DNA of 64,000 bases from an uncultured Pelagibacteraceae bacterium. GTDB lineage: Bacteria > Pseudomonadota > Alphaproteobacteria > Pelagibacterales > Pelagibacteraceae. Below, piece by piece: positions 9,506 to 18,908 of this stretch. The number at the start of each line of letters is the position of its first letter. The stretch's first letter is position 1. The stretch covers positions 18,778 to 82,777 of the forward strand of contig CACNFL010000001.1 in NCBI GenBank assembly GCA_902619745.1. The letters run 5' to 3'. Both the position numbers and the translations under genes were made by a program. The notes under the pieces were generated by a model. That model ran no database searches. It saw nothing but the letters and a program-made list of their open reading frames with translations, and was not told where the DNA came from.

Positions 9506-10624
9506 ATGAGAAAAATAAGTAAATTATTACTAGCTCTTTCTTTTGTTGTATCTCTTACTTCTTCAGCCTTTGCTGTTACAGTAGCATCATGGGGTGGAGC
9601 TTACACAGAGTCTCAAAAGCTTGGGTATGGTGATCCTACTGCTAAAGCGCTTGGAGTAGAAATCAACTGGGTTGACTATTCTGGTGGTTTATCAGAAATC
9701 AAAGCACAAAAAGAAGCGGGTGCTATAACTTGGGATATCATAGACTTATTTGCATTCGATACTATTAACGGATGTGATGAAGGTTTATTTGTTAAATTTG
9801 ATTTTGACAAAGACTTCCCAGCTGCACCAGATGGAACTCCTGCAAGTGAAGACTTCTTCACAGGAATGCCAAGTGAATGTGCTGTAGGTAACATTTTATA
9901 TTCTTGGAATTATGCTTTTGACACAAGAGCATTCGGTGGTAAAGAGCCTAAAACAATTAAGGATTTCTTTAACACTAAAAAATTCCCTGGAAAAAGAGCA
10001 ATCTATAAAAGTGCTTTAACAAACTTAGAAATCGCTTTAGCAGCTGACGGTGTTAAGTTGGGTGATGGCGGAACTAGAGTTTACAGAAAACTTTTAGAAG
10101 ATGGTGGAATCGACAGAGCGATGAATAAAATCAAAGCATTATGTACAGATCCAAATGGTGGATGTGTATTCTGGTCTGCAGGTGCTCAACCACCTGAATT
10201 ATTAGTTGCTGGTGAAGTTGTAATGGCAACTGGTTGGAACGGAAGATTCTTTAACGCTGAAGTTGGAGAGAACGCTCCAATTAAACAAGTATGGGATGGT
10301 CAAGGTCTTGACTACGAATATTTCGCACTTGTTAAAGGTGGACCGGATGAAGCAAATGCTAAAAAAGCTTTAGCTATGATGACTAACACTGAAATGTTAG
10401 CTGGTAGCGCGAAGTACATTGCATATGCTCCATGGAGAAAATCATCTCTTGATGTAATTACTGCTGGTGAGCCTTGGTACAAAGATGGTAAAACTAACAT
10501 GATGCCACAAATGCCAACTGCTCCTGCAAACACTAAGAACTATTTCTTAGTAGACCCATTCTTCTGGGCTGATAACAATACTGAGATCAGTGAGAAGTGG
10601 GAAGCAATGAAAGCAGGTCTATAA
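9506..10624 (+). CDS. potD: Polyamine-type ABC transporter substrate-binding protein (PotD-like)
   Basis: Signal peptide MRKISKLLLALSFVVSLTSSAFA; VASWGGAYTESQK...YSGGLSEIKAQKEAG; gene order A-D-B-C. Confidence 0.9.
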   Translation: MRKISKLLLALSFVVSLTSSAFAVTVASWGGAYTESQKLGYGDPTAKALGVEINWVDYSGGLSEIKAQKEAGAITWDIIDLFAFDTINGCDEGLFVKFDFDKDFPAAPDGTPASEDFFTGMPSECAVGNILYSWNYAFDTRAFGGKEPKTIKDFFNTKKFPGKRAIYKSALTNLEIALAADGVKLGDGGTRVYRKLLEDGGIDRAMNKIKALCTDPNGGCVFWSAGAQPPELLVAGEVVMATGWNGRFFNAEVGENAPIKQVWDGQGLDYEYFALVKGGPDEANAKKALAMMTNTEMLAGSAKYIAYAPWRKSSLDVITAGEPWYKDGKTNMMPQMPTAPANTKNYFLVDPFFWADNNTEISEKWEAMKAGL

Positions 10625-10661
10625 TTTCAGTTTTAAACACTGAATTTATATAATATATTTA

Positions 10662-10692
10662 GGGCGGTTATTTTTAACCGCCCTATTTTTTT
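10662..10692 (+). terminator. Rho-independent terminator/attenuator hairpin between potD and potB
   Basis: GGGCGGTTA-TTTT-TAACCGCCC perfect 9-bp stem (10662-10683) followed by TATTTTTTT, directly abutting ATG at 10693. Confidence 0.85.
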
Positions 10693-11958
10693 ATGAGCTC
10701 TGAAACAAAACAAATTTTAACAACTGACGGAATACCTTTAGAGGTCAGTTTAAAAAAAGCTGAAAAGAAGAATAAAATAAAGGCATTTCTTCTTGTAGCT
10801 CCATTATTATTATTTCTTGTAATTACTTATATCTTTCCAATTGGAGATATGTTTATGAGGAGTGTTGATGACAGAATGGTCACCAATATGCTTCCAAAAA
10901 CATTTAAAGCGATGGAGAAATGGGAAAATTTAGATGAGTTACCTCCAGAAGAAGTATATCGAGGTTTTTATGAGGATTACAAACTACTTGCTGAAAATCA
11001 ACAGCATGGAAAATTAGGACAAAGATTAAATAAAGAAAAAAATGGTTTTAATACGATTACCAAAAAACTTTTTAGACAAATCAAAAGAAAAAAAATTGAT
11101 GAAAGCGCTAGTTTAAAAGAGCAAATCAATAAACTTCATAAAAGATGGAGAGATGTAGAGTATTGGCAAGCAATTAAAAGAACTGCACCTCCCTATACAG
11201 CTTCAAAATATCTAAAGGGAATGGACATGTATTTTGCTGCTGATGGTAGCATAGCCCAAGTAGATGAAGATAGAAGAATACACAGAATTCTGTGGCTTAG
11301 AACATTAGAAATTGCCTTTTTTGTTACACTTTTTTGCTTCTTTATGGGATACCCAATAGCTCATTTATTAGCAACACTACCAATGAAATACAGCAACTTA
11401 TTAATGATTTGTGTGCTGCTTCCTTTCTGGACATCTTTACTTGTAAGGACAGCTAGTTGGATGATTTTGTTGCAACAGCAAGGAATAGTGAATGACTTCT
11501 TTGTGATGATTGGTTTAGTTGCGGACGATAACAGGCCAGAAATGATGTACAATAAGGTTGGGACATATGTTGCAATGACACAGATCTTATTGCCATTTAT
11601 GGTTCTTCCACTTTATAGCGTTATGAAGACTATCTCACCAAGCTTAATGAGAGCTGGAAAATCATTAGGTGGAACACCTTTTGTTGCGTTTTGGAAAGTT
11701 TACTTCCCTTTAACAATACCAGGTATTGGTGCCGGATGTTTATTAGTTTTCATTTTAGCGATTGGGTACTATATAACCCCAGCTTTAGTTGGAGGTGCCT
11801 CAGGAACATTAATAAGTAATCAGATTGCGTTTCACATGAAGACCACTCTTGATTGGAGTTTCGCATCAGCTATGGGATTAATGTTGTTGACTGGAGTTTT
11901 AGTTATTTATTGGATTTATAATAAATTAGTTGGAGTTGATAATATTAAATTAGGATAA
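10693..11958 (+). CDS. potB: Polyamine-type ABC transporter permease (PotB-like) with a large insertion after TM1
   Basis: Permease core with GKSLGGTPFVAFWKVYFPLTIPGIGAG (EAA loop); about 150 aa hydrophilic segment between TM1 and the core. Confidence 0.88.
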   Translation: MSSETKQILTTDGIPLEVSLKKAEKKNKIKAFLLVAPLLLFLVITYIFPIGDMFMRSVDDRMVTNMLPKTFKAMEKWENLDELPPEEVYRGFYEDYKLLAENQQHGKLGQRLNKEKNGFNTITKKLFRQIKRKKIDESASLKEQINKLHKRWRDVEYWQAIKRTAPPYTASKYLKGMDMYFAADGSIAQVDEDRRIHRILWLRTLEIAFFVTLFCFFMGYPIAHLLATLPMKYSNLLMICVLLPFWTSLLVRTASWMILLQQQGIVNDFFVMIGLVADDNRPEMMYNKVGTYVAMTQILLPFMVLPLYSVMKTISPSLMRAGKSLGGTPFVAFWKVYFPLTIPGIGAGCLLVFILAIGYYITPALVGGASGTLISNQIAFHMKTTLDWSFASAMGLMLLTGVLVIYWIYNKLVGVDNIKLG

Positions 11959-11959
11959 T

Positions 11960-12814
11960 ATGGCATTACCAAGTTATACAGAAACAAGATACAGAATTTG
12001 GCACTATATTTATATTGCTATTTGTACTTTTGTATTTTTCTTTCTAATTGCACCTTTATTTGTAATTTTTCCATTATCATTTAATGCGGAGGAATTTTTG
12101 GTTTTCTCTGAAGGGATGAAAAATCTTGATCCTGATGCATTCTCATTAAGATGGTATAAAGATATGATTTATGGGACTAAAAATCCTTGGGGATTAGCCG
12201 CAAAAAATAGTTTTATAATTGCAATATTCGCAACCATTGGTTCAATAATTTTAGGTACTTTGGCTGCTTTAGGTTTGAGTAGCAGGCATATGCCATACAA
12301 AGGAATTATAATGGCTACTTTAATCTCACCAATGATAGTTCCTTTAATTATTTCTGGGGTTGCAATTTTCTTTTTTATGGCAAAAGCTGGTTTAGCCGCA
12401 ACACATACAGGAATAGTGTTAGCACATATAATTTTAGGTACTCCATTTGTTGTCATTACTGTGACAGCAACACTTTCTGGTTTTGATCACAGTGTGACAA
12501 GGGCTGCAGCGAGTTTAGGGAGTAATCCAGTAAACACATTTATGAAGATCACTCTTCCATTAATATTACCCGGTGTTATTTCGGGTGGATTGTTTGCTTT
12601 TGTAACTTCATTTGACGAAGTTGTAGTAGTGTTGTTTTTAGCAGGTTTAGAAAATACAACTATTCCTGTACAAATGTGGACTGGATTAAGAGAGCAATTA
12701 AGTCCAACAATTCTTGCTGTAGCAACATGTTTAATTCTCTTATCAACCTTAATACTAGTATCAGCTGAATTATTGAGAAGAAGATCTGAGAGATTAAGAG
12801 GAATAAATAGATAA
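11960..12814 (+). CDS. potC: Polyamine-type ABC transporter permease (PotC-like)
   Basis: RAAASLGSNPVNTFMKITLPLILPGVISGGLFAFVTSFDEVVV EAA loop; follows PotB. Confidence 0.9.
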   Translation: MALPSYTETRYRIWHYIYIAICTFVFFFLIAPLFVIFPLSFNAEEFLVFSEGMKNLDPDAFSLRWYKDMIYGTKNPWGLAAKNSFIIAIFATIGSIILGTLAALGLSSRHMPYKGIIMATLISPMIVPLIISGVAIFFFMAKAGLAATHTGIVLAHIILGTPFVVITVTATLSGFDHSVTRAAASLGSNPVNTFMKITLPLILPGVISGGLFAFVTSFDEVVVVLFLAGLENTTIPVQMWTGLREQLSPTILAVATCLILLSTLILVSAELLRRRSERLRGINR

Positions 12815-12850
12815 TTTACCCAAATAATTTAATCATATATAGAAGTTGGT

Positions 12851-15073
12851 ATGGAAATTAAAAAAGTTGTAGTTATTGGTTCTGGTACAATGGGCAGCGG
12901 TATTGCAGCCCATTTATGTAATGCAGGTGTACCAGTTACTCTTTTAGATTTAACTACTGAAATCAGCGAAAAAGCTAGAGAAAGAATTCATAAATCTAGA
13001 CCTCCTTTGCTAATAGATAAAAGTAAAATTAACAATATTAATGTTGGAAATATTGAAGAAAATTTTGACGTAGTAAAAGATGCAGATTGGGTGGTAGAGG
13101 CGGTTGTAGAAAGAATTGATATTAAACATAATATTTATGAGAAGATATTTAAGAACAGAAAAAAAGGCGCAATAGTTTCATCAAACACATCATCAATTCC
13201 AATTAAAGTTTTATCAGAAAAACTAAATGATGAAGAAAAAAAAGATTTTTGTATCACTCACTTTTTTAATCCAGTTAGATACATGGGATTGTTAGAAATT
13301 GTTAAAAACGAAAATAACGATTTAAATAAAATCAATTCTTTAAAGAAATTTTGTGAAGTAGAGCTCGGTAAGGGTGCTATAGTTTGCAACGATACCCCAG
13401 GTTTTCTAGGTAATAGAATTGGTGTTTATGCAATGCAAGTTGCTATGACAGAAGCATTCAAAATGAAACTTTCAATAGAAGAAGCTGATGCAGTTTTTGG
13501 TAGACCGATGGGAATACCCAAAACAGGAGTATTTGGATTATATGATCTAATTGGAATTGATTTGATGGCTGATGTATTAAAAAGTTTTATTAAGGAACTT
13601 TCAGAAAAAGATGAATTTCAAATTGTTGCAAAAGAAATTCCATTAGTCAAAAAATTAATTGAAACAGGCTATACAGGGCGTAAAGGAAAAGGCGGCTTTT
13701 ATAGAATGAATAAAAGTGGAGATCAAAAAATTTTAGAAGCGATAAATTTAGAAACAGGAGAGTATTCGGCAACAAAAAAAATAGATTTAGGAATTGAGAC
13801 TGTTGATATTAGTAATTTAATTAATCGAAAAGATAAGTTTGGAGAATATGCCTGGATTGTAATTTCAAAAATAATTAAATATGCATCTTCACTTGTTCCA
13901 GGAATTACTGATAAGTTTAACGATATTGATGAAGCTATGAGACTAGGTTTTAATTGGGCAATGGGACCATTCGAAATGTTGAGATCAATAGGAGTTAATA
14001 ATTTCTTTGAGAGAATTGATAGCTTTGAAAATAATAAATTTTTAGAAAATTTATCAAAATCAAAAGATGAAAACTTCTATGGAGAAAGACAACTTTATAC
14101 AGATATTCAAACTCTAGGAAAAATAAGACCATCAGCAATTAAACTAGATAAAAATAATTCAGCTGAAATTCATCGATTTAAAGATTTTAATATTGTTGAA
14201 TTTACAACAAAAGCTTGTGCATTAGACTATGATTCAATGGATGCATTGAAAAATGCAACCGATAAACCTTTAATAATAATTAATGAAAGCATGCAATTTT
14301 CAGCAGGTGTGAATTTAAGTTATACTATGAATTTTGCTGACAAAGGTGATTTTAAATCAATTGAAAAATTTATTAAATATTTTCAAGATACTTGCAAAAC
14401 TTTAAAATACTCTAAGTACCCAGTTGTATCAGCACCTTCTGGACTTACACTTGGAGGAGGCTTTGAGGTTTTAGTTCAAAGTAATTTTGTTGCCTCACAC
14501 ACAAATTTAGTTATTGGATTAGTTGAAACTATTGTTGGATTAGTTCCAGCAGGTGGAGGATGTAAAGAAATGTTGTGGAGATGGTCACAAACAGAGGAAG
14601 CAAAATTAGATCCAGATTATGCCCCACTAAAAGTTTTTGATATTATTGGTTATGCTAAAACAGCCACATCTCCAATCGAGGCTGAGCCATTAAAGTATTT
14701 ACGACCAGAAGATAAAAAAATAATGAACAGAAATAGCCTTTTTGAGGAAGCAAAAAATTTAATTAATCAAAATACTGATTTTGTTCCTCCAGAAGAGTGT
14801 AAATTTAAGCTTTCCGGAAAGCTGCTGAAAGATAAAATGATTAAGGTTTTAGAGAAATTATACAACGAAAAGGTAATTTTAGATCATGGTATGCATGTTG
14901 GAACTGAGCTTGCAAACGTTTTAAGTGGTGGAGACACTACTATTGAAAAAGTATTGTCAGAGGATGATCTGTATAAACTAGAACTAGATTCTTTTATGAG
15001 ATTGATAGAAACAAAACAAACTCAAGAAAGAATTAAACATACATTATCGACAGGAAAACCTTTAGTTAATTAG
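12851..15073 (+). CDS. Bifunctional 3-hydroxyacyl-CoA dehydrogenase / enoyl-CoA hydratase (FadN-like domain order)
   Basis: N-terminal VVVIGSGTMGSGIAAHLCNAG and HFFNPVRYMGLLEIV (HAD); C-terminal LTLGGGFEVLVQSNFVASHTNLVIGLVETIVGLVPAGGG (ECH). Confidence 0.92.
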   Translation: MEIKKVVVIGSGTMGSGIAAHLCNAGVPVTLLDLTTEISEKARERIHKSRPPLLIDKSKINNINVGNIEENFDVVKDADWVVEAVVERIDIKHNIYEKIFKNRKKGAIVSSNTSSIPIKVLSEKLNDEEKKDFCITHFFNPVRYMGLLEIVKNENNDLNKINSLKKFCEVELGKGAIVCNDTPGFLGNRIGVYAMQVAMTEAFKMKLSIEEADAVFGRPMGIPKTGVFGLYDLIGIDLMADVLKSFIKELSEKDEFQIVAKEIPLVKKLIETGYTGRKGKGGFYRMNKSGDQKILEAINLETGEYSATKKIDLGIETVDISNLINRKDKFGEYAWIVISKIIKYASSLVPGITDKFNDIDEAMRLGFNWAMGPFEMLRSIGVNNFFERIDSFENNKFLENLSKSKDENFYGERQLYTDIQTLGKIRPSAIKLDKNNSAEIHRFKDFNIVEFTTKACALDYDSMDALKNATDKPLIIINESMQFSAGVNLSYTMNFADKGDFKSIEKFIKYFQDTCKTLKYSKYPVVSAPSGLTLGGGFEVLVQSNFVASHTNLVIGLVETIVGLVPAGGGCKEMLWRWSQTEEAKLDPDYAPLKVFDIIGYAKTATSPIEAEPLKYLRPEDKKIMNRNSLFEEAKNLINQNTDFVPPEECKFKLSGKLLKDKMIKVLEKLYNEKVILDHGMHVGTELANVLSGGDTTIEKVLSEDDLYKLELDSFMRLIETKQTQERIKHTLSTGKPLVN

Positions 15074-15716
15074 AATTAAACATTCTAAAGGTTTTAATAT
15101 AATCAGGTCTTAAAACATAAATTGCCTTATTACCCATTTTAATTTTAGTTAATATATCTAAACCATAAATTACTTTACCAATTGGAGTATATTCACCTTG
15201 ATAAATTGGAATTTCTTTTAATGTAATAAAGAATTCACTATCTTCTGTATCAAATTCTGTTGCTCTAGCAAAACCAACACTTCCTTCTGTAAATTTAAAA
15301 TCGTTGGTCAGTTCTGATTTTAACAATCCCAGTCCAGACTTTCCGCTACCAATTTTAGAATAATCTAAATTATTTATATTTCCATACTCAATATCTCCAG
15401 CCTGTACAAAAGTATTTTCTGAAACTTTATAAAAAGCAGAACCATCATACATTTTTTTTTCGATTAAAATTTTAAATCTTTCCACCGCTTTAGGAGAAAT
15501 TTCTGGATAAAGTTCAATTATTACATTTCCACACTCAACATTCATTACTGCAATATTATCTGGATCATTAAAATTAAGTTTACTTAAATTATTTTTTTCT
15601 ACAAATAGACATTTATTTTTTAATAAAAAAAAAGATGTAAAAGCAAAAATTGAAAGACAAATTAAAAATATAAATAAAATTTTTTCTGATTTTGAGGCTT
15701 TAATAGTTTTAATCAT
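15066..15716 (-). CDS. Membrane-anchored cyclophilin-type peptidyl-prolyl cis-trans isomerase
   Basis: N-terminal TM; VECGNVIIELYPEISPKAVERFKILIEKKMYDGSAFYKV; GSVGFARATEFDTEDSEFFITL. Confidence 0.87.
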   Translation of the reverse strand: MIKTIKASKSEKILFIFLICLSIFAFTSFFLLKNKCLFVEKNNLSKLNFNDPDNIAVMNVECGNVIIELYPEISPKAVERFKILIEKKMYDGSAFYKVSENTFVQAGDIEYGNINNLDYSKIGSGKSGLGLLKSELTNDFKFTEGSVGFARATEFDTEDSEFFITLKEIPIYQGEYTPIGKVIYGLDILTKIKMGNKAIYVLRPDYIKTFRMFNSN

Positions 15717-16441
15717 AAAATATTTTTATCTATTTTAGCTAAGTTAAATTTTATAAAATTCACTTTATTACTTAGGATTTTGTCACTATTAATTTTATCT
15801 TTAATTGTTTCCTTATCAGTCATTAAAAATGAAAAAATTTCTGCCATATCTTCAGATGGGATAGATTTAGAATATTCTGTTAAAAAACCATCAGTTTTTT
15901 CATACAGATCTAAATTTAATCTATCAGAACAAGTTGAACATTCAGCATAATTAAATGATGTTAGATTAAAAGAAGAAAATTTATCCTCGTCGAAATATTC
16001 AATGTGAGTGTTTTGTATCATATGAAAAATTTCATGGTGCATCATTCTTTCAAAATATTTTTTATTAAAACTAATATCTAAAATTAATGTCCTGTTTTTA
16101 TTATCAGGGATTCCCCCAGTATTAATTTCAGAGATGAATAAATTTTCACAAAATACAATATATTTTAATTTTATCTTATTAAGAAAATTAGAATTATATC
16201 GATTAAGATTTTTTTCAATTAAAGGAAATTTTGAATTTAAATTATTTATATTAACTTTATCGCAAGAAATGTTCTTATTTACACCAATTTTAAAATTACC
16301 TTTAGCGCTCAAATAACGAATATTATTATCGTTTTTTAATTTATAAATTTCTAAATTTGGAATTTTTATCAGATTATAAATTTCATCAGCATTTACATGC
16401 GAAATATGAAAAATAAGAATAAATAAAAATAAAATTTTCAT
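15713..16441 (-). CDS. Secreted hypothetical protein, putative HExxH zinc metallopeptidase
   Basis: Signal peptide MKILFLFILIFHISHVNA; MMHHEIFHMIQN (HExxH) and downstream PSEDMAEIFSFLM. Confidence 0.6.
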   Translation of the reverse strand: MKILFLFILIFHISHVNADEIYNLIKIPNLEIYKLKNDNNIRYLSAKGNFKIGVNKNISCDKVNINNLNSKFPLIEKNLNRYNSNFLNKIKLKYIVFCENLFISEINTGGIPDNKNRTLILDISFNKKYFERMMHHEIFHMIQNTHIEYFDEDKFSSFNLTSFNYAECSTCSDRLNLDLYEKTDGFLTEYSKSIPSEDMAEIFSFLMTDKETIKDKINSDKILSNKVNFIKFNLAKIDKNIL

Positions 16442-16494
16442 TAAATTATTATAGACGAATTAGATGAGATAATATTATCTTAGATTATTAAAAA

Positions 16495-17454
16495 ATGAAA
16501 AAAGAAAGAAACAAAAATCCAATTCAACCAGTTAGCGGAACTAAAGTTCCAAGATTTGCTGGCCCAAGCACATTTGCAAGATTACCTGAACTAAGAGATG
16601 TGGAAAGTTGTGACGTTGCAATTGTTGGAATTCCGTTTGATGCTGGCACAAGTTATCGACCCGGAGCAAGATTTGGTCCACAAAGCATCAGGCAAGCTTC
16701 TAGACATTTGAGAACTAATTATCATCCTAATTATGATGTTGAGCCTTTTAAAATCCAACAAGTAGCTGATGCTGGTGATATCGCTTGCAACCCATTTAGT
16801 ATTGATGAAGCAATTAAACAAATAGAAGTAGGCGCAACAGATTTATTAAATAAGGTTGGAGGAATTATAAGTCTAGGTGGAGACCATACTATTGCTGTAC
16901 CATTGTTAAGAGCAATCAATAAAAAAAATAAGGGCCCTGTATCTTTAGTTCATTTTGATGCCCACTTAGATACTTGGGACACATATTTTGGTGCACCTTA
17001 TACTCACGGAACTCCATTCAGAAGAGCTAGAGAAGAAGGATTATTTTTAGATGATGCTTCTATGCATGTTGGAATTCGAGGACCACTTTATAGTAGAGAT
17101 GATATTAAAAATGATGAAAGTTTTGGATTTAAAATAATTCATTGTGATGAGTTTCAAACAGAAGGAACCGATAAAATAGCAGAAAGAATTAGAAAAAGAG
17201 TGGGAGACAATCCTTTATACTTATCAATTGATATTGATGTTTTAGACCCTGCATTTGCTCCAGGTACTGGTACACCAGAAATTGCAGGGATGACTACAAG
17301 AGAAATGGTAAATGTTTTAAGAGGTTTGTCTGGATTAAATTTAGTTTCAGCAGACGTCGTTGAGGTTTCTCCAGCATATGATCATGCAGAAGTAACTTCT
17401 TTAGCAGCAGCAACTATTGTTTATGAATTGACTAATTTATTTGCAAAAACATAA
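16495..17454 (+). CDS. speB: Agmatinase / ureohydrolase family
   Basis: GGDHTI, VHFDAHLDT, SIDIDVLDPAFAPGTGTPE metal-binding motifs of the arginase/agmatinase family. Confidence 0.93.
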   Translation: MKKERNKNPIQPVSGTKVPRFAGPSTFARLPELRDVESCDVAIVGIPFDAGTSYRPGARFGPQSIRQASRHLRTNYHPNYDVEPFKIQQVADAGDIACNPFSIDEAIKQIEVGATDLLNKVGGIISLGGDHTIAVPLLRAINKKNKGPVSLVHFDAHLDTWDTYFGAPYTHGTPFRRAREEGLFLDDASMHVGIRGPLYSRDDIKNDESFGFKIIHCDEFQTEGTDKIAERIRKRVGDNPLYLSIDIDVLDPAFAPGTGTPEIAGMTTREMVNVLRGLSGLNLVSADVVEVSPAYDHAEVTSLAAATIVYELTNLFAKT

Positions 17455-17474
17455 AGAAAGGATAACGTCAAAAT

Positions 17475-18908
17475 ATGTTAGACAAAAAAAATTTTTACAT
17501 TAATGGAGCGTGGATTAAGCCAAATAGCTCTGAGGAAATTAAAGTAATTGATCCTGCTACCGAAGAAAATTGTGCAGTAATCACTTTGGGGAGCAAAGCT
17601 GATGTTGATAATGCTGTTAATGCAGCTAAAGATGCCTATGAGTCTTGGGCCTTCTCTTCTAAAGAAGAAAGAATTGGATTATTAGAAAAACTTTATGAAA
17701 ATTATAAGAAAAGATGGGCAGATATTGCAGAAGCTATCACTCTTGAGATGGGTGCTCCAAAAGATTTTGCAACAAAATTACAAGCAGGTACAGGAGCAAG
17801 TCATATCAAATCATTTATTAGATATTTAAAAAATTTTGAATTTGAAAAACCTTTAGGAGATCATGCTCCAAATCAAAGATTAATTTATGAACCAAAAGGT
17901 GTTTGTGCATTAATAACACCATGGAATTGGCCGATGAACCAAGTTTGCCTAAAAGTAATGCCAGCAATTGCATCAGGTTGCACAATGGTCTTAAAACCAT
18001 CAGAGTTAGCACCGTTATCCTCAATGATACTTGCTGAAATAATTGATGAGGTAAAATTTCCAAAAGGAGTATTTAATTTAGTTAATGGTGACGGAGCAAC
18101 AACGGGTGATGCTCTTACAAGCCATCCAGATATTAATATGATATCTTTTACTGGATCAACAAGAGCAGGAGCTTTGATTTCACAAAATGCTGCTAAAGAT
18201 TTTAAAAGAGTAAGCTTAGAATTAGGAGGCAAGGGTGCAAATATAATTTTTAAAGATGCTGATCCAGAAGCTATTGAAAGAGGTGCTTTAAGATGTTTTA
18301 GAAATTCTGGACAATCTTGTAATGCACCGACAAGAATGTTAGTTGAAAAATCAATGTATGAAGAAGCTATTGAGAGATTAAAAAAATATACCGAAAGTTT
18401 TGAGGTGGGTGATCCTAAAAAAGAAGGAGAACATATAGGTCCAGTTATTTCAGAAACTCAATACAATAAAATACAAACTTTAATCCAAAAAGGAATAGAT
18501 GAAGGTGCAAAATTAGTTGCTGGAGGAACAGGTAAACCTGATGGATTAGACAAAGGTTACTTTGTTAAACCAACTGTTTTTGCAGATGTAAATAATGATA
18601 TGGAAGTTGCAAGAACAGAAATTTTTGGACCTGTTTTATCTGTTATTCCTTTTGAAACAGAAGAAGATGCAATTAAAATTGCAAATGATACTGCTTATGG
18701 ACTAACAAACTATATCCAAACCAAAGACTCTCAAAAAGTACAAAGAGTTGCAAGAAAATTAAGATCTGGAATGGTTGATGTTAATGGAGCTGGTATTGCA
18801 GTTGATGCACCTTTCGGTGGTTTTAAACATTCCGGAATAGGTCGAGAAGCAGGTGAACACGGTTTAGAGGAATTTTTAGAGGTAAAAGCCGTAGGTGGTT
18901 GGAGTTAA
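17475..18908 (+). CDS. NAD(P)-dependent aldehyde dehydrogenase (candidate aminoaldehyde dehydrogenase)
   Basis: CALITPWNWPMNQVCLKVMPA, ISFTGSTRAG, LELGGKGANIIF, NSGQSCNAPTRMLV; follows agmatinase by 20 bp. Confidence 0.92.
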   Translation: MLDKKNFYINGAWIKPNSSEEIKVIDPATEENCAVITLGSKADVDNAVNAAKDAYESWAFSSKEERIGLLEKLYENYKKRWADIAEAITLEMGAPKDFATKLQAGTGASHIKSFIRYLKNFEFEKPLGDHAPNQRLIYEPKGVCALITPWNWPMNQVCLKVMPAIASGCTMVLKPSELAPLSSMILAEIIDEVKFPKGVFNLVNGDGATTGDALTSHPDINMISFTGSTRAGALISQNAAKDFKRVSLELGGKGANIIFKDADPEAIERGALRCFRNSGQSCNAPTRMLVEKSMYEEAIERLKKYTESFEVGDPKKEGEHIGPVISETQYNKIQTLIQKGIDEGAKLVAGGTGKPDGLDKGYFVKPTVFADVNNDMEVARTEIFGPVLSVIPFETEEDAIKIANDTAYGLTNYIQTKDSQKVQRVARKLRSGMVDVNGAGIAVDAPFGGFKHSGIGREAGEHGLEEFLEVKAVGGWS

